Assembly (NCBI RefSeq): GCF_009741265.1
Contig: NZ_WOWL01000001.1
Coordinates: 682,001-746,000 of the forward strand
Length of the DNA: 64,000 nt
Direction of reading: 5' to 3'
Source of the DNA: Pseudarthrobacter sp. GA104
GTDB lineage: Bacteria; Actinomycetota; Actinomycetes; Actinomycetales; Micrococcaceae
Shown: positions 34,407 through 43,121 of the stretch, piece by piece
Position numbering within the stretch: the stretch's first letter is position 1
Layout of the letters: the number at the start of each line of letters is the position of its first letter
Notes under the pieces: model-generated
Databases searched by the model: none
Told to the model about the DNA's origin: nothing
Seen by the model: only the letters and a program-made list of their open reading frames with translations
Translations under genes and position numbers: made by a program

Positions 34407-35789
34407 CTACTTCTTGGCGGCGGCCAGAAGGTCGGCGGTGCCCTGGGCGTCGGCGGCGTCGACATCATGAAGCGAGATGCCGCGGGTTTCCTTGAGGAAG
34501 TACACCGAAATAGCGGTCACCACACAGGCGCCCAGGAGGTAGAAAGCCACCGGAACGGACGAGCCGAAGCTGCCCAGCAGCGAGCTGGCGATGATGGGCG
34601 CCAGCGAGCCGGCCACGATGGAGGTCACCTGGTAGCCGAGTGAAACGCCCGAATACCGCATCCGGGTGGGGAACATTTCCGCCATGATGGACGGCTGCCC
34701 GGCGTACATGAGGGCGTGGAACAGCAGGCCGATGGTGATGGCCGCCAGGATAACCATGTCATTGCCGGTGTCCATCATGGGGAACGCGAAGAAGCCCCAG
34801 GTTCCGGCGAGGATTGCACCGGCCATGTACACCGGGCGGCGTCCCAGTGCATCGGACATCTTGCCCACCAGCGGGACTGAGCAGAAGTGGATGAAGTGCG
34901 CCACCAGGAGGAGGAGCAGGATACGGGAGGTGTCCGTCTGCACAACCACCTTCAGGTAGGTGATGGAGAACGTGACCACAAGGTAGTAGAGGATGTTCTC
35001 CGCGAAGCGCAGGCCCATGGCGGTGAAGACGCCGCGCGGGTACCGACGGAAGACTTCGGCAACACCGTAGCCCTTGTTCTCGACCGTGACTTCCTTGCGG
35101 GCCTCGAGGAAGATCGGAGCGTCCTGGACCTTGGTGCGGATGTAGTAGCCGATGATCACGATCACTGCGGAGAGCCAGAAGGCTACGCGCCAGCCCCAGC
35201 CGAGGAAGGCTTCCTGGGAGAGGGTGGAGGACAGGGTGAACAGCACGGCGGTGGCGAGCAGGTTGCCCATGGGGACAGCGGACTGCGGCCAGCTTGACCA
35301 GAAACCGCGGGACTTGTTCGGGCTGTGCTCGGCGACGAGGAGCACGGCGCCGCCCCATTCGCCGCCCACCGCGAAGCCCTGGACGAAGCGCAGGAACACC
35401 AGCAGCGCCGGTGCCCAGTAGCCGATCTGCGCAAAGGTCGGCAGGCAGCCCATGAGGAAGGTGGCAACACCCACTAGGATGATGCTCAGCTGCAGCAACT
35501 GCTTGCGGCCGAATTTGTCGCCGAAGTGGCCGAAGACGATGCCGCCGATGGGTCGGGCAACGAAGCCGACGGCGTAGGTGACGAAGGCTGCGATGATGCC
35601 GTCCAGCTCGGTTCCGGAGTTGGGAAAGAACATCTTGCCGAACACCAGCGTGGCGGCGGAGGCGTAGAGAAAGAACTCGTACCACTCAACCACGGTGCCG
35701 GCCATGGAGGCCGTGACGACTTTCTTCAGGCCTGTGGCCTTGACGTCGGTTTCCTCGGGCCGCCGCGCGGCGGACTTTTCCGTACTCAT
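34407..35789 (-). CDS. MHS-family MFS transporter (metabolite:H+ symporter)
   Basis: 460 residues, twelve helices. The opening VVTASMAGTVVEWYEFFLYA and loop GHFGDKFGRKQLLQLSIILV are hallmarks of the metabolite:H+ symporter (ShiA/ProP/KgtP) branch; RFVQGFAVGGEWGGAVLLVA is the conserved helix 4-5 region. Imports an organic acid, osmolyte or similar compound. Next to alcohol dehydrogenase and mms genes, a branched-chain or hydroxy acid is a reasonable guess. ATG 35789 has GAAGGAG seven bases upstream; 40 Arg-rich residues of open frame upstream are rejected. Confidence 0.88.
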   Translation of the reverse strand: MSTEKSAARRPEETDVKATGLKKVVTASMAGTVVEWYEFFLYASAATLVFGKMFFPNSGTELDGIIAAFVTYAVGFVARPIGGIVFGHFGDKFGRKQLLQLSIILVGVATFLMGCLPTFAQIGYWAPALLVFLRFVQGFAVGGEWGGAVLLVAEHSPNKSRGFWSSWPQSAVPMGNLLATAVLFTLSSTLSQEAFLGWGWRVAFWLSAVIVIIGYYIRTKVQDAPIFLEARKEVTVENKGYGVAEVFRRYPRGVFTAMGLRFAENILYYLVVTFSITYLKVVVQTDTSRILLLLLVAHFIHFCSVPLVGKMSDALGRRPVYMAGAILAGTWGFFAFPMMDTGNDMVILAAITIGLLFHALMYAGQPSIMAEMFPTRMRYSGVSLGYQVTSIVAGSLAPIIASSLLGSFGSSVPVAFYLLGACVVTAISVYFLKETRGISLHDVDAADAQGTADLLAAAKK

Positions 35790-35969
35790 TGATGAACTCC
35801 TTCGGCGTCTTCTTCGACACCACTGGGACAGTCTGTGGCGGAGGCGTGTGATTTTGGCCACGAACCGCCGGGTCCCAACGAGTATGGTCCGCCTGAACGC
35901 CAAGCTCAACGGCGAATCATGCAGAGGCTATCTGCATAAATGCACAAAAGTGTGCCTGCGAGGGCGGCC

Positions 35970-37085
35970 TTAGGCCGAGAGGTGCACCCGAAGCTGATGG
36001 CCCAGCTGGCCTATTTCCGTCAGGAAGCCGTCATGGCCGATCGGCGCCTCAATGACATGCACGTCCACTTCTCCCGGCAGGGCCGCGGCAAGTTCGCGGG
36101 ACTGGGACGGGAAATACAGCCGGTCCGAATCCACGGCGGCCACGAAGAACCTGGCGGTGGATCTCGCCAGGGTCTCGGTCAGGGTCCCCCGGTCCCGGCA
36201 GATGTCATGGCTCATCAGCGCCTCGGTGAGGGCGATATAGCTGTTTGCGTCGAAGCGCTTCACGAGCTTGCTGCCCTGGTGATCCAGGTAGCTTTCCACC
36301 TGGTAACGGCCGCGGGCGGCCAGCGCCTCGCCCTTCAGGGGCGACTCCGGCGCCTGGGGTTCCCGGCCGAAGCGGCCCTCCAGTTCAGCGGCGGACCGGT
36401 AGGTGATGTGGGCGATGCGCCGGGCAAGTGCCAGCCCGGCTTCGGGGCAGGGCCCGCCGTAGTAGTCGCCGCCGTTGAAGTGGGGGTCCTGCCGGATGGC
36501 CAGGGTCTGGGCCTGCGCGAAGGCGATCTGTTCTGCCGTGCTCGCGGCGCCCACCGAGATGACGGCGCAGCGCTGCACCCTCTCGGGGTAGGTCACGGCC
36601 CACTCAAGGGCGCGGGCGCCGCCCATGGATCCGCCCAGGACCGCGAACCAGCTGTTGATGCCCAGCTGGTCAGCCAGCCGGGCCTCCGCCACCGTACTGT
36701 CACGCAGGGTAACCAGGGGGAAGCGGGAGCCCCAAGGGGTTCCATCCGGGGCGGCCGACGACGGCCCCGTGGAGCCGTAGCAGCCGCCCACGATGTTGAC
36801 GGACACCACGAAGAACTTGTCCGTGTCCACGGGAGCGCCGGGACCGGCCAGCTGTTCCCACCAGCCTTCTTCGTCCGTGTCGCCGCGGGTCACGTGGGTG
36901 CTGCCGGTCAGGGCGTGCTCGATCAGGATGGCATTGCTGGCATCGGCGTTGAGCGTGCCCCAGGTTTCGTAGGCCAGCGTGACGTCCGGGAGGTATCCCC
37001 CGGCTTCAAGTTCCAGCCCCCCAATGGAGGCATAGCGGACAATTCCGTGCTCGGGGACGGTGGTTCGGGTGACGGTAACCGTCAT
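35970..37085 (-). CDS. metX: Homoserine O-acetyltransferase
   Basis: Acetyl-CoA + homoserine to O-acetylhomoserine, the committed step of methionine synthesis; the product feeds MetY encoded upstream. 371 residues, alpha/beta-hydrolase fold: nucleophile Ser in WFAVLGGSMGGARALEWAVT, NIVGGCYGSTGPSS near the oxyanion site, Asp in FFVAAVDSDRLYFPSQS and His in APIGHDGFLTEI. ATG at 37085 with AGAGG upstream. A SAM-IV riboswitch lies in its leader, so expression should fall when SAM is plentiful. Confidence 0.95.
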   Translation of the reverse strand: MTVTVTRTTVPEHGIVRYASIGGLELEAGGYLPDVTLAYETWGTLNADASNAILIEHALTGSTHVTRGDTDEEGWWEQLAGPGAPVDTDKFFVVSVNIVGGCYGSTGPSSAAPDGTPWGSRFPLVTLRDSTVAEARLADQLGINSWFAVLGGSMGGARALEWAVTYPERVQRCAVISVGAASTAEQIAFAQAQTLAIRQDPHFNGGDYYGGPCPEAGLALARRIAHITYRSAAELEGRFGREPQAPESPLKGEALAARGRYQVESYLDHQGSKLVKRFDANSYIALTEALMSHDICRDRGTLTETLARSTARFFVAAVDSDRLYFPSQSRELAAALPGEVDVHVIEAPIGHDGFLTEIGQLGHQLRVHLSA

Positions 37086-37132
37086 GGCAAGACCTCTTCT
37101 ACGCGCTTGCCCGCCGTCGAATGACCGGCAGG

Positions 37133-37216
37133 CCAGGTCTTCACCCGGGGCACCCCACCGCGGAAGGAGGGTTGCCGGCCAGCAAGCCGGGGCTGTCACT
37201 GGCACTCATGACCTGG
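37133..37216 (-). promoter_or_regulatory. SAM-IV riboswitch upstream of metX
   Basis: Leftward RNA starting CCAGGUCAUGAGUGCCAG, then the GCCCCGGCUUGCUGGCCGGC hairpin, CAACCCUCC, CGCGGUGGGGUGCCCCGGGU, and closing GACCUGG that pairs with the first bases. This is the SAM-IV layout known from actinobacteria. It ends ~48 bases before the metX ATG, consistent with control of translation start. Nearly the same sequence precedes metY. Confidence 0.85.
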
Positions 37217-37311
37217 TACGAGTGTACGAAACAGCCCCCGTCTGCTGCCAAGAGTGTGACTGGTTGTGACTTCCCCGGCGTGCCGCCGTCTCGGGTTATT
37301 TGTGCGTCCGG

Positions 37312-38637
37312 CTAGGCCCCGGTCGCGTCCTTTGCTGCCCGAAAGCCCGCTTCGAGGTCCGCCAGGATGTCATCGATGTGTTCGATTCCCACCGACAACC
37401 GGACCAGGCCGGGAGTCACGCCGGCGACGGCCTGCTGCTCCGGGGAAAGCTGGCTGTGGGTGGTCGACGCCGGGTGGATGACAAGGGAGCGGACGTCGCC
37501 GATGTTTGCCACGTGGGAGTGCAGCTCCAGCGCGTCAACGAAGCGCTTGCCGGCCTCGGCCCCGCCAGCCAGGTTGAAGGAGACAATCGCGCCCGTGCCC
37601 TTGGGCCCGTACTTGCGGCCCCGCTCGTACCACGGGCTGGAGGGCAGCCCCGCGTAGGCGACGGATTCGACGTCGTCCCTTCCTTCCAGCCAGCGCGCCA
37701 CTTCCGTGGCGTTGGCAACATGGCGTTCCACCCGCAGGCTCAGCGTTTCCAGGCCCTGGGCGATCAGGAACGCGTTGAACGGGGAGACTGCGGAGCCCAG
37801 GTCCCGGAGCAGCTGGACGCGGGCCTTGAGGATATAGGACAGGTTGGCGCCCAGGGCACCGTCCTTGCCGAGGTCCCGGGCGTACACCAGCCCGTTGTAG
37901 GTGGGGTCCGGGGTGTTGAAGCCCGGGAACCTCGCAGGGTCCTTGCCGAAGTCGAACTTGCCGGAGTCCACGATCACCCCGGCAATCGCGGATCCGTGGC
38001 CGCCCAGGTATTTGGTTGCGGAATGGACAACGATGTCCGCTCCCCATTCCAGCGGCCGGATCAGGTACGGGGTGGACAGGGTGTTGTCCACGATCAGGGG
38101 CACGCCGGCATCATGGGCGATGCCTGACACGCCCTCGATGTCCAGGACGTCCTGGCGGGGGTTGGACACCACTTCGGCGAAGAAGAGCTTGGTGTTTGGC
38201 TGGACCGCGTCACGCCACTGGTCCAGGTTGTCCGGGTCCGCCACGAAGGTCACGGAAATGCCGAACTTCTTCAGGGTGTGTGCGAACAGGTTGTAAGTCC
38301 CGCCGTACAGGCTGGGGCTGGCAACGATATGGTCCCCCGCCTCGGCGATATTGAGGACAGCGAAAGTCTCTGCTGCCTGTCCTGAACTCAGCAGGAGTGC
38401 TCCCAATCCGCCCTCAAGGCTGGCGATCCGCTGTTCCACGGCATCCTGGGTGGGATTACCGATGCGGGTGTAGATCGGCGCCAGTTCAGCGAGGGCAAAA
38501 CGGTTGGCGGCGCTTTCCGCGCTTGGGAATACGAAGGACGTGGTCTGGTAGATAGGGAGTGCACGGGCGCCGGTGGCACTGTCCGGCTCCTGTCCTGCGT
38601 GGATCTGGCGGGTTTCAAAAGACCATCCGTTGGACAA
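37312..38637 (-). CDS. metY: O-acetylhomoserine sulfhydrylase (MetY)
   Basis: PLP enzyme making homocysteine from O-acetylhomoserine and sulfide (possibly also acting on O-acetylserine). 441 residues, Cys/Met-metabolism family: FETRQIHAGQEPDSATGARA at the start, PLP-binding Lys in DIVVHSATKYLGGHGSAIAG, and IGNPTQDAVEQRIASLEGG. The start codon is TTG at 38637 with AGAGGAG seven bases upstream. Its leader holds a second SAM-IV riboswitch. metX follows ~225 bp downstream on the same strand with its own riboswitch. Confidence 0.93.
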   Translation of the reverse strand: MSNGWSFETRQIHAGQEPDSATGARALPIYQTTSFVFPSAESAANRFALAELAPIYTRIGNPTQDAVEQRIASLEGGLGALLLSSGQAAETFAVLNIAEAGDHIVASPSLYGGTYNLFAHTLKKFGISVTFVADPDNLDQWRDAVQPNTKLFFAEVVSNPRQDVLDIEGVSGIAHDAGVPLIVDNTLSTPYLIRPLEWGADIVVHSATKYLGGHGSAIAGVIVDSGKFDFGKDPARFPGFNTPDPTYNGLVYARDLGKDGALGANLSYILKARVQLLRDLGSAVSPFNAFLIAQGLETLSLRVERHVANATEVARWLEGRDDVESVAYAGLPSSPWYERGRKYGPKGTGAIVSFNLAGGAEAGKRFVDALELHSHVANIGDVRSLVIHPASTTHSQLSPEQQAVAGVTPGLVRLSVGIEHIDDILADLEAGFRAAKDATGA

Positions 38638-38715
38638 CTAAGGCTCCTCTGACATGGGCCCGGCATGCTGTAGGCACCGCGGGCCGCGCTTGCCATCCGG
38701 CCGTTGCCGGACAGC

Positions 38716-38798
38716 CAGGTCCTCATCCGGGGCACCCCACCGCGGATGGAGGGTTGCCGGCCAGCGAGCCGGGGCTTGGCGCTGGCACTCATGACCTG
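38716..38798 (-). promoter_or_regulatory. SAM-IV riboswitch upstream of metY
   Basis: Leftward RNA CAGGUCAUGAGUGCCAGCGC, GCCCCGGCUCGCUGGCCGGC hairpin, CAACCCUCC, CGCGGUGGGGUGCCCCGGAU and closing GACCUGG. A further CCGGC...GCCGG hairpin lies between it and the metY start. Same class as the element before metX, with covarying changes in the stems. Confidence 0.85.
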
Positions 38799-38911
38799 AG
38801 CCCAGTGTAGGAACATGAAACCGGCGCGGGACAGGATTGTGACGAACATAGTCCCCCTGATCTCCGCCCGGGAATAGGTTGAAATCAGGGGTCCCGGATG
38901 GAAAATCCTGG

Positions 38912-38925
38912 TAAGGGTACCCTTA
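38912..38925. promoter_or_regulatory. Perfect 14-bp palindrome upstream of VOC gene
   Basis: TAAGGGTACCCTTA, 36 bp before the VOC start codon. Candidate operator; no partner regulator is visible nearby. Confidence 0.35.
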
Positions 38926-38961
38926 GCTGAGAGGCCGATCACAAAGTGCCAAGATGTTGGC

Positions 38962-39600
38962 ATGCGCATGGATCACGTCTCTTACGCCTGTGAACACGAT
39001 GGCCTGGCTGCCACCACCGAACGTATTTCCTCTGCCCTCGGCGTTGAGGCAGTGAAGGGCGGGGTGCACCCGCGGTTCGGAACCCGGAATATGATCATCC
39101 CGCTCGCGGGGCACAAATACGTCGAGGTGGTGGAGGTCCTGGACCACCCCGCTTCCGACAAGGCCCCTTTCGGGCAGGCTGTGCGTGCACGGTCTGCCGC
39201 AGGCGGCGGCTGGATGGGCTGGTGCGTCGAGGTGGACGACCTGGCTCCCTTCGAGGAGCGGCTGGGCCGCTCCGCCGTCAACGGAAACCGCAAGTTCCCC
39301 GATGGCCGCGAATTGGTCTGGAAGCAGATTGGCATCCTGGGCCTGATTGCCGACCCCCAGGTTCCCTACATGCTCAAGTGGGAGGGGGATCCGTCCCTGC
39401 ACCCGTCCAACGCCTACGAGAGCAACGTCAAGATGAGCTGCCTCACCATTGCCGGTTCCGCAGCCCGGGTTACGGAGTGGCTGGGCGAACCCGTCGAGAA
39501 GCCGCTGGAGGACGTCGCTGTGGAGTGGGTGGCTCCGCACGGAACCCCCGGGATCCTCTCGGTAACTTTCGAGACCGGCAACGGGGCCGTCACAATCTGA
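38962..39600 (+). CDS. VOC-superfamily (glyoxalase-like) protein
   Basis: 212 residues. MDHVSYACEHDGLAATTERI begins a glyoxalase-like domain; KYVEVVEVLDHP and MGWCVEVDDLAPFEERLG supply further beta-alpha-beta-beta-beta units. The proteins of this group (glyoxalase-like, PF13468 type) are not true lactoylglutathione lyases, and the substrate is unknown. It is followed by a perfect 10-bp hairpin (39615-39624/39630-39639) that may end the transcript. Confidence 0.78.
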   Translation: MRMDHVSYACEHDGLAATTERISSALGVEAVKGGVHPRFGTRNMIIPLAGHKYVEVVEVLDHPASDKAPFGQAVRARSAAGGGWMGWCVEVDDLAPFEERLGRSAVNGNRKFPDGRELVWKQIGILGLIADPQVPYMLKWEGDPSLHPSNAYESNVKMSCLTIAGSAARVTEWLGEPVEKPLEDVAVEWVAPHGTPGILSVTFETGNGAVTI

Positions 39601-39662
39601 CCCTTACCTTGGTTACCGTGCCGGCAAGCCCGGCACGGTGTGGGCCCCGTGCCCTCCTCGTC

Positions 39663-39714
39663 TTCGGCCGCCATCAGCAGGTGACAACGGCGTCACCTGC
39701 CGATGGCGGCCGAA
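39663..39714. repeat. Long hairpin upstream of the HNH endonuclease gene
   Basis: 23-base arms (39663-39685 and 39692-39714) with one mismatch (G-U in RNA) and a six-base loop. No T-run follows. It lies 61 bp before the HNH start codon. Possible protein or nuclease binding site, or a mobile-repeat end. Confidence 0.6.
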
Positions 39715-39775
39715 TCCATTTCCGAAGCAGAAACCCGGCCCCAATAATGTCGTACCCTCCCGCGATGATGTTGGT

Positions 39776-41275
39776 ATGGGGAAAGCGGCGGTGGCGAAGG
39801 CGTTTGCGGACATGAATGCCGCTCTTGCCGTGCTCATTGCCGAGGCGGACGGGTGCGGTTCGGAGCCGTTTTCCGCTGCTGATCCGCTGGCCGGGCTGGC
39901 CGACGGGTGCCTGGACATCCTTGCCGGGGCCGCCGGGGTCCAGGCCAGAATTGCTGGATTGGTGGCCAAAACAGCAGGGACTTACGCCGAAACAGCACGG
40001 GCGGCCGCCCCGCCGGACGCGGCCGTGCAGGCGCTTGAAAGGGCTATCGCCGCCGAGATCAGCTGTGTCATGGCCATCGGTGACCGGGCAGCCGGCGCCC
40101 TGCTGGCCCGCTCCCACGCCCTGACCACCTCCCTGCCCCGGACCCTCGCAGCCCTGCACAACGGCACCATCTCCTGGCAGCACGCCACCGTCATGGTGGA
40201 CGAGGCCGCCACCCTTGACCCCGCCGGCGCCGCCGCCCTGGAAGCCCACTTCCTGGACCCGGACACACCAAAACCAGCCACGGCTGCCCCGATCGGGGAG
40301 GTCCCCGCGTATAGGTTCCGGGCCAAGGCGCGCACCTGGCGCGAACGCCACCACGCCGACTCCATCGAAAAACGCCACGCCCAAGGGGTTTCGGACCGGC
40401 GGGTCGAATACCGGCCCGACCAGGACGGGATGGCCTGGCTCTCCGCCTACCTGCCCGCCCACCAGGCCACGGCCCTCTGGAACAAGCTCACCGCGCTCTC
40501 CCGGACCATGCAGGGGCCGAACGAGCACCGCACCCTCACCCAGCTCCGGGCGGATAGTTTCGCCGAAGGGCTCCTCAACAGCGGCAACACCAGCGGCGTT
40601 ACCGGTGCACCCGGTGCCGGCGACGGCGGCGAGGGAACCGGTCCAAACCAAGCGCCAGTCCGGGCCGAGGTACTGGTCACCGTGCCGGTGTTCTCCCTGC
40701 TGGGACTCACCGAGGAACCGGCCATGCTGGACGGGTACGGACCCATCCCGCCCTCCATGGCCCGGGACCTCGTCGCGACCGGGGCGGATTCGTTCCACCG
40801 CGTCCTCGTGGACCCGCGGGACGGGGCGCCGCTGGAAATCGGCCGCACCAGCTACCGGGTGACCAAGGCCATGCGGAACTGGCTCAGGCTGCGGGACGGC
40901 AGATGCCCCTTCCCCGGCTGCAACAACCACTCCCTCGACAACGAAGCCGACCACCTCCTCGCCTGGCACAACGGCGGCACCACAGGAGTCTCGAACCTGG
41001 GACAGCCTTGCCCGAAACACCACAAACTCCGCCACACCAGCGGCTGGAAACCCACCCCGGCAACAAAAACCGAACCACCCGGCTGGACCTCACCCGCTGG
41101 CCGCCACTACACAAGCGAACACCAGGACTGGGAACCACCCCACTGGCCCCATCAAGTAAAGTCCGTCTCAGGCGGGGCAGGGTCCGTGACCGGCAGGCCG
41201 CCGGACTTTGCATACATCGGCCTCTCCCCGGGAGAAGAAGCCCTGGAGCGGCTCCTGCACGCCCCACGCGCCTGA
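39776..41275 (+). CDS. DUF222/HNH endonuclease-domain protein (13E12-type)
   Basis: 499 residues. The N-terminal ~330 residues are the helical DUF222 region (AAEISCVMAIGDRAAGALLA; SLPRTLAALHNGTISWQHAT), and the C-terminus has an HNH nuclease with CPFPGC, EADHLLAWHNGG and CPKHHKLRH, all metal/catalytic His and zinc Cys present. Proteins of this build form large paralogous sets in actinobacteria, including the M. tuberculosis 13E12 repeat family; their role is unknown. No good ribosome-binding site precedes ATG 39776. A long hairpin lies just upstream. Confidence 0.87.
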   Translation: MGKAAVAKAFADMNAALAVLIAEADGCGSEPFSAADPLAGLADGCLDILAGAAGVQARIAGLVAKTAGTYAETARAAAPPDAAVQALERAIAAEISCVMAIGDRAAGALLARSHALTTSLPRTLAALHNGTISWQHATVMVDEAATLDPAGAAALEAHFLDPDTPKPATAAPIGEVPAYRFRAKARTWRERHHADSIEKRHAQGVSDRRVEYRPDQDGMAWLSAYLPAHQATALWNKLTALSRTMQGPNEHRTLTQLRADSFAEGLLNSGNTSGVTGAPGAGDGGEGTGPNQAPVRAEVLVTVPVFSLLGLTEEPAMLDGYGPIPPSMARDLVATGADSFHRVLVDPRDGAPLEIGRTSYRVTKAMRNWLRLRDGRCPFPGCNNHSLDNEADHLLAWHNGGTTGVSNLGQPCPKHHKLRHTSGWKPTPATKTEPPGWTSPAGRHYTSEHQDWEPPHWPHQVKSVSGGAGSVTGRPPDFAYIGLSPGEEALERLLHAPRA

Positions 41276-41344
41276 ACGCGTGCCGCCCGCCTGACCGCGT
41301 GCCGCCGTCGTCGTGCTTGTCCTGGATCTAGTGTGCCCAGGCAC

Positions 41345-42124
41345 CTAGCCCAACCCCACGGCCTTGCCGAAGAGGCTGAAGCCTACAAAAGCGACGATAT
41401 CCAGCAGGGCATGGGCGATCACCAGGGGCATCACCCGCCGCGTCCGGGTGTACAGCCACGCGAAAAGAACGCCCATGACAAAGTTCCCGATAAAGGGCCC
41501 GAACCCCTGGTACAGGTGGTAACTGCCGCGCAGCAGCGAGCTCGCCAGGATGGACAGCGGGATGCTCCAGCCGAACTTTCCAAAGCGGTTCAACAGGTAC
41601 CCCACCACGATGACTTCCTCCACCACGGCGTGGCGCATCGCGGACAGAATCAGCACCGGCACCGTCCACCAGTACGCATCCAGCGCGCTGGGAATAATGG
41701 CCGTGGTGATTCCCAGCGCCCTGCCGGCGGCGTACAGGCCAAGGGACGGGATGCCGATCAGTGCCGCCAGCCCCAGGCCCTGGAGCAGGTCCGCGCCCGG
41801 GCGTGCGAAGTTGAAACCCAGCTTCTGGAAGGCTGAACGAGGGCTGGTGCCGTCGCCGGATGCGGCCTGCCGCTGGTCGCTGAGGAAGTAGATCACCAGC
41901 ATCACGGGCACCAGGGCGAAGAGTATGTCCAACAGCTGGTACGTGAGGTCAAAGTATTCGCGCGTGCTCTGGGAGCGGTTGAGTGTGGAGGTGCCTTCCG
42001 CCAGCGGCGCGCGGGTCATCTTGTCCAGCAGCTGCACCACCGAGTACACGGCAGACTGCCCCAAGGACAGGCCCAGGACAATCCAGACTTCGAGCCGCAG
42101 TCGGCGGCGGGAGGGAACCAGCAT
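41345..42124 (-). CDS. CPBP-family intramembrane metalloprotease
   Basis: 259 residues, about seven helices. The CPBP (Abi/CAAX-like) motifs are visible: EE in SAMRHAVVEEVIVVGYLLNR, His in GSYHLYQGFGPFIGNFVMG, and the final HALLD. These form the membrane-embedded metal site. Family members process peptides or prenylated proteins, or give bacteriocin self-immunity; no such genes adjoin it. Function here unknown. Confidence 0.85.
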   Translation of the reverse strand: MLVPSRRRLRLEVWIVLGLSLGQSAVYSVVQLLDKMTRAPLAEGTSTLNRSQSTREYFDLTYQLLDILFALVPVMLVIYFLSDQRQAASGDGTSPRSAFQKLGFNFARPGADLLQGLGLAALIGIPSLGLYAAGRALGITTAIIPSALDAYWWTVPVLILSAMRHAVVEEVIVVGYLLNRFGKFGWSIPLSILASSLLRGSYHLYQGFGPFIGNFVMGVLFAWLYTRTRRVMPLVIAHALLDIVAFVGFSLFGKAVGLG

Positions 42125-42235
42125 GTTCCCATCTTGCCTTCAGTTTCTGGATCCGGGCTGATTACCCGTCAGTGTCCTGTACCCCTCGCTGTCCTGCCCG
42201 CGCCACATGGCCGGAAGCCGCACAGGCCCCGTGCC

Positions 42236-43024
42236 TCAGCTGCCGGCGACGATCACTTCCGTGCCGTTGGCCTCGAATGCCGCCTTGTCCCGGGCGGAAA
42301 TTCCGGCATCGGTGATCAGCCGGGTGAAGTTGTACCCGTCCATGGTTGCGAAGGCGCGCACGCCCACTTTGGACGAGTCAGCCAGCACGTAGGAGACGCG
42401 TGCCCTGCTGGCGAGCAGGGCGTTGACCGAAGCTTCGCCCTCCCCTGTGTTGGTGGGCCCCACTTCGGGATCGATGCCGTTGACGCCGATGAAGGCAATG
42501 TCCAGCACCACCTTCTGCATGATGATGTCCGTGTACGGCCCCACCAGTTCGTAGGAGCGCGGGTTGAGGATTCCCCCGGTGACCATCACCTTGATGTTGG
42601 GCCGGACCGCCAACTGCCCGGCGATGTTGATGGCGTTGGTCACCACCGTCAGGGTGGGCTGGTTGGACGGCGCGTTGAGGTCCTCGCGGGTGGCCAGGAT
42701 CTGCGCCAGGGCGGTGCTGGTGGTGCCGCCGCAGAGGCCGATCACGGCCCCGGGTGCAATCAGCGCGGACGCGGCCTGGGCAATCTGTTCCTTGGCCTCG
42801 GCATGGTCGTCACGGTTGTACCGGCCCGGCAGGTCATAGGCGAGGGCTCCCGTGGTGGCACCGCCGCGGGTCCTGGTGAGCAGCCGGCGCTTAGCGAGAC
42901 TATCGAGGTCCCGCCGCGCGGTGGCAGGCGAGACATTCAGGGTACTCACGATCTCGTCGACCTCCACCTGGCCGGACTTGGCCAGGAGGTCAAGGATTGC
43001 CGTCAAACGGTCGGTGCGGGTCAT
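42236..43024 (-). CDS. DeoR/GlpR-family transcriptional regulator
   Basis: 262 residues. The N-terminal DeoR HTH is clear (RTDRLTAILDLLAKSGQVEV; VDEIVSTLNVSPATARRDLD), followed by the sugar-phosphate-binding DeoR C-terminal domain with GLCGGTTSTALAQIL, MVTGGILNPRSYELVGP and DIAFIGVNGIDPEVG. The effector is probably a phosphorylated sugar or derivative. A 48-bp dyad operator (43059-43106) 35 bp before its start suggests autorepression. The upstream hutI is ~100 bp away on the same strand. Confidence 0.9.
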   Translation of the reverse strand: MTRTDRLTAILDLLAKSGQVEVDEIVSTLNVSPATARRDLDSLAKRRLLTRTRGGATTGALAYDLPGRYNRDDHAEAKEQIAQAASALIAPGAVIGLCGGTTSTALAQILATREDLNAPSNQPTLTVVTNAINIAGQLAVRPNIKVMVTGGILNPRSYELVGPYTDIIMQKVVLDIAFIGVNGIDPEVGPTNTGEGEASVNALLASRARVSYVLADSSKVGVRAFATMDGYNFTRLITDAGISARDKAAFEANGTEVIVAGS

Positions 43025-43058
43025 GCAAGGCCTCCAAAAGCTCCCGCCACCGGCTATG

Positions 43059-43106
43059 ATGACGTTTCTTGATCATAACAGAACCCTAATGATCAGATAA
43101 CGTCAT
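43059..43106. promoter_or_regulatory. 48-bp dyad operator upstream of the DeoR gene
   Basis: Two 18-base arms (43059-43076 and 43089-43106) match at 15 of 18 positions: ATGACGTT, three variable bases, TGATCAT, mirrored across a 12-base centre. The nested palindromes suit tetrameric binding by a DeoR-type repressor. Confidence 0.65.
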
Positions 43107-43121
43107 TTAAGCGGCCACGAG

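Noticed and set aside
38912..38950. TPP-riboswitch-like start (GGGTACCC then CTGAGAG)
   Set aside because: The second conserved half of the TPP aptamer is missing and the downstream gene is a VOC protein, not a thiamine gene.
41345..42124. CPBP (Abi) protein beside an HNH nuclease as a phage-defence system
   Set aside because: Opposite strands, no shared transcript, and both are common stand-alone genes; no other defence components seen.
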